The notes under the pieces: generated by a model
Told to the model about the DNA's origin: nothing
Databases searched by the model: none
The model's input: only the letters and a program-made list of their open reading frames with translations
Part shown: positions 1-12,214 of the stretch, piece after piece
How the letters are laid out: each line of letters starts with the position of its first letter
Position numbering within the stretch: position 1 is the first letter of the stretch
Position numbers and translations under genes: made by a program
DNA from: Metaphire vulgaris
Taxonomy: Eukaryota; Annelida; Clitellata; Crassiclitellata; Megascolecidae
Assembly (NCBI GenBank): GCA_018105865.1
Contig: CM030872.1
Span: 9,088,516-9,152,515, forward strand
Reading direction: 5' to 3'
Length of the DNA stretch: 64,000 nt

Positions 1-24
1 ACTACTATTACAACAACAACAACA

Positions 25-58
<34 letters not shown>

Positions 59-235
59 ATAATAATAATAGTATTAATAATAAATGAGTTTGAAAGTCGC
101 CTACTGCAGCATGGAGCACTGCGAAAAAAGGGCACTGCGCCTTAAAAAAAGAGCAATAGTCCGCCATTTGAGCCGACATTATACAAAGTCTATCAGAAAT
201 TTATTAAAATTAAAATTATTAAAATAATTTTTTTT
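1..235 (-). repeat. Left edge of the 700-bp satellite: inverted E-module and junction
   Basis: A CTA/AAT microsatellite (1-85) is followed by a segment that, read on the minus strand, matches the E-module of the array to its right: the GCGCAGTGC words, the 'gcagtgctccatgctgc' stretch and 'ggcgactttcaaactc'. It therefore lies head-to-head with the array. It carries the variant 'ctgcagtaggcgactttcaaactca', which is otherwise seen only at the far right edge (about 29992-30018), not the 'ctgccctaggcgactttcaaaccg' of the core. Positions 160-235 are an AT-rich junction with no match to the monomer. Orientation and variant are read directly; calling this the array boundary is inference, because the window starts here. 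Confidence 0.75.
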
Positions 236-465
236 AATGGTAGTGCTAGAAAAAGTCGTAGTAGTAGTGATCCATGCTTAAGTCGCAGTGCTCTTTTTTC
301 AAGGCGCAGTGCGCTTTTTATAAACAGTTCTCCGTGCTGCCCTAAACCTTTGAGATGGGGACACAAGAAAATGTGGATTGAATTCGTTTCATTACTCTTC
401 TATAGCCTACTATAGCAATAGTACTACTAAAGCGTCAATGTGGATGACCCCTCTGTTAGAGTCTG

Positions 466-886
466 TTGAATTTCATCAGAATATCGGGATTGAATATACT
501 GTTTGCCTATAGGCCTAATCGCCGCAGTGTGTGGATGGATCTCCGCAGTGCGGAAATGGCTATCCGCAGTGAGAGGATGGCTATGGCGAAACTTAAACTT
601 AAACTTAAACTTAAACTTAAACTTAAACGCAGTGAGAGGATGGCTATGGCGCCGTACTGTTTAACGCCATGGAGTAGTAGTAGTTGTAGTAGTAGTAGTA
701 GTTGTTGTTGTTGTAATAGTAGTATTAGTAGTGCTAGAAAATGTGCTATTAGTAGTGATCCGTGCTTAGGGCGCAGTGCTCTTTTTTTAAAGCGCAGTGC
801 GCTTTCTTTAGCAGTGCTCCATGCTGCCCTAGGCGACTTTCAAACCGAATTATTATTAATACTATTATTATTATTATTATTATTAT

Positions 887-919
<33 letters not shown>

Positions 920-1180
920 CAGCAGTAATAGTAGCAGTAGTAGTTGTTTTAATGGTAGTGCTAGAAAAAGTCGTAGTAGTAGCAATCCATGCTTAAGTCG
1001 CAGTGCTCTTTTTTCAAGGCGCAGTGCGCTTTTTATAAACAGTTCTCCGTGCTGCCCTAAACCTTTGAGATGGGGACACAAGAAAATGTGGATTGAATTC
1101 GTTTCATTACTCTTCTATAGCCTACTATAGCAATAGTACTACTAAAGCGTCAATGTGGATGACCCCTCTGTTAGAGTCTG
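466..1180 (+). repeat. Reference monomer of the 700-bp satellite
   Basis: Landmarks: marker and module B end at 466-518; module C (GCAGTG words) 519-672 with (CTTAAA)n at about 590-628; AGT/TGT microsatellite 673-731; module E 732-850; ATT/AGT/AGC microsatellite 851-945; the A-type repeat of module E 946-1075; module B begins about 1076. About nine GCAGTG words occur per monomer. Two are centred palindromes: CCGCA-G-TGCGG (543-553) and AAGCGCA-G-TGCGCTT (about 789-803). Confidence 0.85.
590..628 (+). repeat. (CTTAAA)n hexamer tract inside the satellite monomer
   Basis: Six copies here. The tract recurs at the same place in most monomers with about 3 to 6 copies, for example 3 at 3414-3434 and 6 at 8327-8362. 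Imperfect versions appear at 7620, 16047, 18895 and 20320. It is absent or wrecked in right-edge monomers near 26620 and 28880. It is one of the main sources of monomer length variation. Confidence 0.85.
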
Positions 1181-3020
1181 TTGAATTTCATCAGAATATC
1201 GGGATTGAATATACTGTTTGCCTATAGGCCTAATCGCCGCAGTGTGTGGATGGATCTCCGCAGTGCGGAAATGGCTATCCGCAGTGAGAGGATGGCTATG
1301 GCGAAACTTAAACTTAAACTTAAACTTAAACTTAAACGCAGTGAGAGGATGGCTATGGCGCCGTACTGTTTAACGCCATGGAGTAGTAGTAGTTGTAGTA
1401 GTAGTAGTAGTTGTTGTTGTTGTAGTAGTATTAGTAGTGCTAGAAAATGTGCTATTAGTAGTGATCCGTGCTTAGGGCGCAGTGCTCTTTTTTAAAGCGC
1501 AGTGCGCTTTCTTTAGCAGTGCTCCATGCTGCCCTAGGCGACTTTCAAACCGAATTATTATTAATACTATTATTATTATTATTAGTAGTAGTAGTAGTAG
1601 TAGTAGCAGCAGCAGCAGTAGTAGTAGTAGTAGTAGTAGTAGTAGTTGTTTTAATGGTAGTGCTAGAAAAAGTCGTAGTAGTAGTGATCCATGCTTAAGT
1701 CGCAGTGCTCTTTTTCAAGGCGCAGTGCGCTTTTTATAAACAGTTCTCCGTGCTGCCTAAACCTTTGAGATGGGGACACAAGAAAATGTGGATTGAATTC
1801 GTTTCATTACTCTTCTATAGCCTACTATAGCAATAGTACTACTAAAGCGTCAATGTGGATGACCCCTCTGTTAGAGTCTGTTGAATTTCATCAGAATATC
1901 GGGATTGAATATACTGTTTGCCTATAGGCCTAATCGCCGCAGTGTGTGGATGGATCTCCGCAGTGCGGAAATGGCTATCCGCAGTGAGAGGATGGCTATG
2001 GCGAAACTTAAACTTAAACTTAAACTTAAACTTAAACGCAGTGAGAGGATGGCTATGGCGCCGTACTGTTTAACGCCATGGAGTAGTAGTAGTTGTAGTA
2101 GTAGTAGTAGTTGTTGTTGTTGTAATAGTAGTATTAGTAGTGCTAGAAAATGTGCTATTAGTAGTGATCCGTGCTTAGGGCGCAGTGCTCTTTTTTTAAA
2201 GCGCAGTGCGCTTTCTTTAGCAGTGCTCCATGCTGCCCTAGGCGACTTTCAAACCGAATTATTATTAATACTATTATTATTATTATTATTAGTAGTAGTA
2301 GTAGTAGTAGTAGCAGCAGCAGTAGTAGTAGTAGTAGTAGTAGTAGTAGTTGTTTTAATGGTAGTGCTAGAAAAAGTCGTAGTAGTAGTGATCCATGCTT
2401 AAGTCGCAGTGCTCTTTTTTCAAGGCGCAGTGCGCTTTTTATAAACAGTTCTCCGTGCTGCCCTAAACCTTTGAGATGGGGACACAAGAAAATGTGGATT
2501 GAATTCGTTTCATTACTCTTCTATAGCCTACTATAGCAATAGTACTACTAAAGCGTCAATGTGGATGACCCCTCTGTTAGAGTCTGTTGAATTTCATCAG
2601 AATATCGGGATTGAATATACTGTTTGCCTATAGGCCTAATCGCCGCAGTGTGTGGATGGATCTCCGCAGTGCGGAAATGGCTATCCGCAGTGAGAGGATG
2701 GCTATGGCGAAACTTAAACTTAAACTTAAACTTAAACTTAAACGCAGTGAGAGGATGGCTATGGCGCCGTACTGTTTAACGCCATGGAGTAGTAGTAGTT
2801 GTAGTAGTAGTAGTAGTTGTTGTTGTAATAGTAGTATTAGTAGTGCTAGAAAATGTGCTATTAGTAGTGATCCGTGCTTAGGGCGCAGTGCTCTTTTTTT
2901 AAAGCGCAGTGCGCTTTCTTTAGCAGTGCTCCATGCTGCCCTAGGCGACTTTCAAACCGAATTATTATTAATACTATTATTATTATTATTATTAGTAGTA
3001 GTAGTAGTAGCAGCAGCAGC

Positions 3021-3053
<33 letters not shown>

Positions 3054-5122
3054 TGTTTTAATGGTAGTGCTAGAAAAAGTCGTAGTAGTAGTGATCCATG
3101 CTTAAGTCGCAGTGCTCTTTTTTCAAGGCGCAGTGCGCTTTTTATAAACAGTTCTCCGTGCTGCCCTAAACCTTTGAGATGGGGACACAAGAAAATGTGG
3201 ATTGAATTCGTTTCATTACTCTTCTATAGCCTACTATAGCAATAGTACTACTAAAGCGTCAATGTGGATGACCCCTCTGTTAGAGTCTGTTGAATTTCAT
3301 CAGAATATCGGGATTGAATATACTGTTTGCCTATAGGCCTAATCGCCGCAGTGTGTGGATGGATCTCCGCAGTGCGGAAATGGCTATCCGCAGTGAGAGG
3401 ATGGCTATGGCGAAACTTAAACTTAAACTTAAACGCAGTGAGAGGATGGCTATGGCGCCGTACTGTTTAACGCCATGGAGTAGTAGTAGTTGTAGTAGTA
3501 GTAGTAGTTGTTGTTGTTGTAATAGTAGTATTAGTAGTGCTAGAAAATGTGCTATTAGTAGTGATCCGTGCTTAGGGCGCAGTGCTCTTTTTTTAAAGCG
3601 CAGTGCGCTTTCTTTAGCAGTGCTCCATGCTGCCCTAGGCGACTTTCAAACCGAATTATTATTAATACTATTATTATTATTATTATTAGTAGTAGTAGTA
3701 GTAGTAGTAGCAGCAGCAGTAGTAGTAGTAGTAGTAGCAGTAGTAGTTGTTTTAATGGTAGTGCTAGAAAAAGTCGTAGTAGTAGTGATCCATGCTTAAG
3801 TCGCAGTGCTCTTTTTTCAAGGCGCAGTGCGCTTTTTATAAACAGTTCTCCGTGCTGCCCTAAACCTTTGAGATGGGGACACAAGAAAATGTGGATTGAA
3901 TTCGTTTCATTACTCTTCTATAGCCTACTATAGCAATAGTACTACTAAAGCGTCAATGTGGATGACCCCTCTGTTAGAGTCTGTTGAATTTCATCAGAAT
4001 ATCGGGATTGAATATACTGTTTGCCTATAGGCCTAATCGCCGCAGTGTGTGGATGGATCTCCGCAGTGCGGAAATGGCTATCCGCAGTGAGAGGATGGCT
4101 ATGGCGAAACTTAAACTTAAACTTAAACTTAAACGCACTGAGAGGATGGCTATGGCGCCGTACTGTTTAACGCCATGGAGTAGTAGTAGTTGTAGTAGTA
4201 GTAGTAGTTGTTGTTGTAATAGTAGTATTAGTAGTGCTAGAAAATGTGCTATTAGTAGTGATCCGTGCTTAGGGCGCAGTGCTCTTTTTTTAAAGCGCAG
4301 TGCGCTTTCTTTAGCAGTGCTCCATGCTGCCCTAGGCGACTTTCAAACCGAATTATTATTAATACTATTATTATTATTATTATTATTATTAGTAGTAGTA
4401 GTAGTAGCAGCAGCAGCAGTAGTAGTAGCAGTAGTAGTAGTAGTAGTTGTTTTAATGGTAGTGCTAGAAAAAGTCGTAGTAGTAGTGATCCATGCTTAAG
4501 TCGCAGTGCTCTTTTTTCAAGGCGCAGTGCGCTTTTTATAAACAGTTCTCCGTGCTGCCCTAAACCTTTGAGATGGGGACACAAGAAAATGTGGATTGAA
4601 TTCGTTTCATTACTCTTCTATAGCCTACTATAGCAATAGTACTACTAAAGCGTCAATGTGGATGACCCCTCTGTTAGAGTCTGTTGAATTTCATCAGAAT
4701 ATCGGGATTGAATATACTGTTTGCCTATAGGCCTAATCGCCGCAGTGTGTGGATGGATCTCCGCAGTGCGGAAATGGCTATCCGCAGTGAGAGGATGGCT
4801 ATGGCGAAACTTAAACTTAAACTTAAACTTAAACTTAAACGCAGTGAGAGGATGGCTATGGCGCCGTACTGTTTAACGCCATGGAGTAGTAGTAGTTGTA
4901 GTAGTAGTAGTAGTTGTTGTTGTTGTAATAGTAGTATTAGTAGTGCTAGAAAATGTGCTATTAGTAGTGATCCGTGCTTAGGGCGCAGTGCTCTTTTTTA
5001 AAGCGCAGTGCGCTTTCTTTAGCAGTGCTCCATGCTGCCCTAGGCGACTTTCAAACCGAATTATTATTAATACTATTATTATTATTATTAGTATTAGTAG
5101 TAGTAGTAGTAGTAGCAGTAGC

Positions 5123-5158
<36 letters not shown>

Positions 5159-7927
5159 TTTTTAATGGTAGTGCTAGAAAAAGTCGTAGTAGTAGCGATC
5201 CATGCTTAAGTCGCAGTGCTCTTTTTCAAGGCGCAGTGCGCTTTTTATAAACAGTTCTCCGTGCTGCCCTAAACCTTTGAGATGGGGACACAAGAAAATG
5301 TGGATTGAATTCGTTTCATTACTCTTCTATAGCCTACTATAGCAATAGTACTACTAAAGCGTCAATGTGGATGACCCTCTGTTAGAGTCTGTTGAATTTC
5401 ATCAGAATATCGGGATTGAATATACTGTTTGCCTATAGGCCTAATCGCCGCAGTGTGTGGATGGATCTCCGCAGTGCGGAAATGGCTATCCGCAGTGAGA
5501 GGATGGCTATGGCGAAACTTAAACTTAAACTTAAACTTAAACTTAAACGCAGTGAGAGGATGGCTATGGCGCCGTACTGTTTAACGCCATGGAGTAGTAG
5601 TAGTTGTAGTAGTAGTAGTAGTTGTTGTTGTTGTAATAGTAGTATTAGTAGTGCTAGAAAATGTGCTATTAGTAGTGATCCGTGCTTAGGGCGCAGTGCT
5701 CTTTTTTAAAGCGCAGTGCGCTTTCTTTAGCAGTGCTCCATGCTGCCCTAGGCGACTTTCAAACCGAATTATTATTAATACTATTATTATTATTATTATT
5801 AGTAGTAGTAGTAGTAGCAGCAGCAGCAGTAGTAGTAGCAGTAGTAGTAGTAGTAGTTGTTTTAATGGTAGTGCTAGAAAAAGTCGTAGTAGTAGCGATC
5901 CATGCTTAAGTCGCAGTGCTCTTTTTTCAAGGCGCAGTGCGCTTTTTATAAACAGTTCTCCGTGCTGCCCTAAACCTTTGAGATGGGGACACAAGAAAAT
6001 GTGGATTGAATTCGTTTCATTACTCTTCTATAGCCTACTATAGCAATAGTACTACTAAAGCGTCAATGTGGATGACCCTCTGTTAGAGTCTGTTGAATTT
6101 CATCAGAATATCGGGATTGAATATACTGTTTGCCTATAGGCCTAATCGCCGCAGTGTGTGGATGGATCTCCGCAGTGCGGAAATGGCTATCCGCAGTGAG
6201 AGGATGGCTATGGCGAAACTTAAACTTAAACTTAAACTTAAACTTAAACGCAGTGAGAGGATGGCTATGGCGCCGTACTGTTTAACGCCATGGAGTAGTA
6301 GTAGTTGTAGTAGTAGTAGTAGTTGTTGTTGTTGTAATAGTAGTATTAGTAGTGCTAGAAAATGTGCTATTAGTAGTGATCCGTGCTTAGGGCGCAGTGC
6401 TCTTTTTTAAAGCGCAGTGCGCTTTCTTTAGCAGTGCTCCATGCTGCCCTAGGCGACTTTCAAACCGAATTATTATTAATACTATTATTATTGTTATTAT
6501 TAGTAGTAGTAGTAGTAGTAGCAGCAGTAGTAGTAGTAGCAGTAGTAGCAGTAGTAGTTGTTTTAATGGTAGTGCTAGAAAAAGTCGTAGTAGTAGTGAT
6601 CCATGCTTAAGTCGCCGTGCTCTTTTTTCAAGGCGCAGTGCGCTTTTTATAAACAGTTCTCCGTGCTGCCCTAAACCTTTGAGATGGGGACACAAGAAAA
6701 TGTGGATTGAATTCGTTTCATTACTCTTCTATAGCCTACTATAGCAATAGTACTACTAAAGCGTCAATGTGGATGACCCCTCTGTTAGAGTCTGTTGAAT
6801 TTCATCAGAATATCGGGATTGAATATACTGTTTGCCTATAGGCCTAATCGCCGCAGTGTGTGGATGGATCTCCGCAGTGCGGAAATGGCTATCCGCAGTG
6901 AGAGGATGGCTATGGCGAAACTTAAACTTAAACTTAAACTTAAACTTAAACGCAGTGAGAGGATGGCTATGGCGCCGTACTGTTTAACGCCATGGAGTAG
7001 TAGTAGTTGTAGTAGTAGTAGTAGTTGTTGTTGTTGTAATAGTAGTATTAGTAGTGCTAGAAAATGTGCTATTAGTAGTGATCCGTGCTTAGGGCGCAGT
7101 GCTCTTTTTAAAAGCGCAGTGCGCTTTCTTTAGCAGTGCTCCATGCTGCCCTAGGCGACTTTCAAACCGAATTATTATTAATACTATTATTATTATTATT
7201 AGTAGTAGTAGTAGTAGTAGTAGTAGCAGCAGCAGTAGTAGTAGTAGTAGTAGTAGTAGTAGTTGTTTTAATGGTAGTGCTAGAAAAAGTCGTAGTAGTA
7301 GTGATCCATGCTTAAGTCGCAGTGCTCTTTTTCAAGGCGCAGTGCGCTTTTTATAAACAGTTCTCCGTGCTGCCTAAACCTTTGAGATGGGGACACAAGA
7401 AAATGTGGATTGAATTCGTTTCATTACTCTTCTATAGCCTACTATAGCAATAGTACTACTAAAGCGTCAATGTGGATGACCCTCTGTTAGAGTCTGTTGA
7501 ATTTCATCAGAATATCGGGATTGAATATACTGTTTGCCTATAGGCCTAATCGCCGCAGTGTGTGGATGGATCTCCGCAGTGCGGAAATGGCTATCCGCAG
7601 TGAGAGGATGGCTATGGCGAAACAAACTTAAACTTAAACTTAAACTTAAACGCAGTGAGAGGATGGCTATGGCGCCGTACTGTTTAACGCCATGGAGTAG
7701 TAGTAGTTGTAGTAGTAGTAGTAGTTGTTGTTGTTGTAATAGTAGTATTAGTAGTGCTAGAAAATGTGCTATTAGTAGTGATCCGTGCTTAGGGCGCAGT
7801 GCTCTTTTTTAAAGCGCAGTGCGCTTTCTTTAGCAGTGCTCCATGCTGCCCTAGGCGACTTTCAAACCGAATTATTATTAATACTATTATTATTGTTATT
7901 ATTAGTAGTAGTAGTAGTAGCAGCAGC

Positions 7928-7963
<36 letters not shown>

Positions 7964-10900
7964 TGTTTTTTATGGTAGTGCTAGAAAAAGTCGTAGTAGT
8001 AGTGATCCATGCTTAAGTCGCAGTGCTCTTTTTTCAAGGCGCAGTGCGCTTTTTATAAACAGTTCTCCGTGCTGCCCTAAACCTTTGAGATGGGGACACA
8101 AGAAAATGTGGATTGAATTCGTTTCATTACTCTTCTATAGCCTACTATAGCAATAGTACTACTAAAGCGTCAATGTGGATGACCCCTCTGTTAGAGTCTG
8201 TTGAATTTCATCAGAATATCGGGATTGAATATACTGTTTGCCTATAGGCCTAATCGCCGCAGTGTGTGGATGGATCTCCGCAGTGCGGAAATGGCTATCC
8301 GCAGTGAGAGGATGGCTATGGCGAAACTTAAACTTAAACTTAAACTTAAACTTAAACTTAAACGCAGTGAGAGGATGGCTATGGCGCCGTACTGTTTAAC
8401 GCCATGGAGTAGTAGTAGTTGTAGTAGTAGTAGTAGTTGTTGTTGTTGTAATAGTAGTATTAGTAGTGCTAGAAAATGTGCTATTAGTAGTGATCCGTGC
8501 TTAGGGCGCAGTGCTCTTTTTTAAAGCGCAGTGCGCTTTCTTTAGCAGTGCTCCATGCTGCCCTAGGCGACTTTCAAACCGAATTATTATTAATACTATT
8601 ATTATTATTATTATTAGTAGTAGTAGTAGTAGTAGCAGCAGCAGCAGTAGTAGTAGCAGTAGTAGCAGTAGTAGTTGTTTTAATGGTAGTGCTAGAAAAA
8701 GTCGTAGTAGTAGCGATCCATGCTTAAGTCGCAGTGCTCTTTTTTCAAGGCGCATTGCGCTTCTTATAAACAGTTCTCCGTGCTGCCCTAAACCTTTGAG
8801 ATGGGGACACAAGAAAATGTGGATTGAATTCGTTTCATTACTCTTCTATAGCCTACTATAGCAATAGTACTACTAAAGCGTCAATGTGGATGACCCCTCT
8901 GTTAGAGTCTGTTGAATTTCATCAGAATATCGGGATTGAATATACTGTTTGCCTATAGGCCTAATCGCCGCAGTGTGTGGATGGATCTCCGCAGTGCGGA
9001 AATGGCTATCCGCAGTGAGAGGATGGCTATGGCGAAACTTAAACTTAAACTTAAACTTAAACTTAAACGCAGTGAGAGGATGGCTATGGCGCCGTACTGT
9101 TTAACGCCATGGAGTAGTAGTAGTTGTAGTAGTAGTAGTAGTTGTTGTTGTTGTAATAGTAGTATTAGTAGTGCTAGAAAATGTGCTATTAGTAGTGATC
9201 CGTGCTTAGGGCGCAGTGCTCTTTTTTAAAGCGCAGTGCGCTTTCTTTAGCAGTGCTCCATGCTGCCCTAGGCGACTTTCAAACCGAATTATTATTAATA
9301 CTATTATTATTGTTATTATTATTAGTAGTAGTAGTAGCAGCAGCAGCAGTAGTAGTAGCAGTAGTAGCAGTAGTAGTTGTTTTAATGGTAGTGCTAGAAA
9401 AAGTCGTAGTAGTAGTGATCCATGCTTAAGTCGCCGTGCTCTTTTTTCAAGGCGCAGTGCGCTTTTTATAAACAGTTCTCCGTGCTGCCCTAAACCTTTG
9501 AGATGGGGACACAAGAAAATGTGGATTGAATTCGTTTCATTACTCTTCTATAGCCTACTATAGCAATAGTACTACTAAAGCGTCAATGTGGATGACCCCT
9601 CTGTTAGAGTCTGTTGAATTTCATCAGAATATCGGGATTGAATATACTGTTTGCCTATAGGCCTAATCGCCGCAGTGTGTGGATGGATCTCCGCAGTGCG
9701 GAAATGGCTATCCGCAGTGAGAGGATGGCTATGGCGAAACTTACTTAAACTTAAACTTAAACTTAAACTTAAACGCAGTGAGAGGATGGCTATGGCGCCG
9801 TACTGTTTAACGCCATGGAGTAGTAGTAGTTGTAGTAGTAGTAGTAGTTGTTGTTGTTGTAATAGTAGTATTAGTAGTGCTAGAAAATGTGCTATTAGTA
9901 GTGATCCGTGCTTAGGGCGCAGTGCTCTTTTTTTAAAGCGCAGTGCGCTTTCTTTAACAGTGCTCCATGCTGCCCTAGGCGACTTTCAAACCGAATTATT
10001 ATTAATACTATTATTATTATTATTAGTAGTAGTAGTAGTAGTAGTAGCAGCAGCAGTAGTAGTAGTAGTAGTAGTAGTAGTAGTTGTTTTAATGGTAGTG
10101 CTAGAAAAAGTCGTAGTAGTAGTGATCCATGCTTAAGTCGCAGTGCTCTTTTTTCAAGGCGCAGTGCGCTTTTTATAAACAGTTCTCCGTGCTGCCCTAA
10201 ACCTTTGAGATGGGGACACAAGAAAATGTGGATTGAATTCGTTTCATTACTCTTCTATAGCCTACTATAGCAATAGTACTACTAAAGCGTCAATGTGGAT
10301 GACCCCTCTGTTAGAGTCTGTTGAATTTCATCAGAATATCGGGATTGAATATACTGTTTGCCTATAGGCCTAATCGCCGCAGTGTGTGGATGGATCTCCG
10401 CAGTGCGGAAATGGCTATCCGCAGTGAGAGGATGGCTATGGCGAAACTTAAACTTAAACTTAAACTTAAACTTAAACTTAAACGCAGTGAGAGGATGGCT
10501 ATGGCGCCGTACTGTTTAACGCCATGGAGTAGTAGTAGTTGTAGTAGTAGTAGTAGTTGTTGTTGTTGTAATAGTAGTATTAGTAGTGCTAGAAAATGTG
10601 CTATTAGTAGTGATCCGTGCTTAGGGCGCAGTGCTCTTTTTTTAAAGCGCAGTGCGCTTTCTTTAGCAGTGCTCCATGCTGCCCTAGGCGACTTTCAAAC
10701 CGAATTATTATTAATACTATTATTATTATTATTATTAGTAGTAGTAGTAGTAGCAGCAGCAGCAGTAGTAGTAGCAGTAGTAGTAGTAGTAGTTGTTTTA
10801 ATGGTAGTGCTAGAAAAAGTCGTAGTAGTAGCGATCCATGCTTAAGTCGCAGTGCTCTTTTTTCAAGGCGCATTGCGCTTCTTATAAACAGTTCTCCGTG

Positions 10901-12181
10901 CTGCCCTAAACCTTTGAGATGGGGACACAAGAAAATGTGGATTGAATTCGTTTCATTACTCTTCTATAGCCTACTATAGCAATAGTACTACTAAAGCGTC
11001 AATGTGGATGACCCCTCTGTTAGAGTCTGTTGAATTTCATCAGAATATCGGGATTGAATATACTGTTTGCCTATAGGCCTAATCGCCGCAGTGTGTGGAT
11101 GGATCTCCGCAGTGCGGAAATGGCTATCCGCAGTGAGAGGATGGCTATGGCGAAACTTAAACTTAAACTTAAACTTAAACTTAAACGCACTGAGAGGATG
11201 GCTATGGCGCCGTACTGTTTAACGCCATGGAGTAGTAGTAGTTGTAGTAGTAGTAGTAGTTGTTGTTGTTGTAATAGTAGTATTAGTAGTGCTAGAAAAT
11301 GTGCTATTAGTAGTGATCCGTGCTTAGGGCGCAGTGCTCTTTTTTTAGAGCGCAGTGCGCTTTTTTTAGCAGTGCTCCATGCTGCCCTATGCGACTTTCA
11401 AACCGAATTATTATTAATACTATTATTATTATTATTATTATTAGTAGTAGTAGTAGTAGCAGCAGCAGCAGTAGTAGTAGCAGTAGTAGTAGTAGTAGTA
11501 GTTGTTTTAATGGTAGTGCTAGAAAAAGTCGTAGTAGTAGCGATCCATGCTTAAGTCGCAGTGCTCTTTTTTCAAGGCGCAGTGCGATTTTTATAAACAG
11601 TTCTCCGTGCTGCCCTAAACCTTCGAGATGGGCACACAAGAAAATGTGGATTGAATTCGTTTCATTACTCTTCTATAGCCTACTATAGCAATAGTACTAC
11701 TAAAGCGTCAATGTGGATGACCCCTCTGTTAGAGTCTGTTGAATTTCATCAGAATATCGGGATTGAATATACTGTTTGCCTATAGGCCTAATCGCCGCAG
11801 TGTGTGGATGGATCTCCGCAGTGCGGAAATGGCTATCCGCAGTGAGAGGATGGCTATGGCGAAACTTAAACTTAAACTTAAACTTAAACTTAAACTTAAA
11901 CGCAGTGAGAGGATGGCTATGGCGCCGTACTGTTTAACGCCATGGAGTAGTAGTAGTTGTAGTAGTAGTAGTAGTTGTTGTTGTTGTTGTAATAGTAGTA
12001 TTAGTAGTGCTAGAAAATGTGCTATTAGTAGTGATCCGTGCTTAGGGCGCAGTGCTCTTTTTTTAAAGCGCAGTGCGCTTTCTTTAGCAGTGCTCCATGC
12101 TGCCCTAGGCGACTTTCAAACCGAATTATTAATACTATTATTATTATTATTATTAGTAGTAGTAGTAGTAGTAGTAGCAGC

Positions 12182-12214
<33 letters not shown>

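Noticed and set aside
590..628. Telomeric or interstitial telomere repeat
   Set aside because: The hexamer CTTAAA/TTAAAC is not a known telomere motif, is only 3-6 copies long and is embedded in each monomer.
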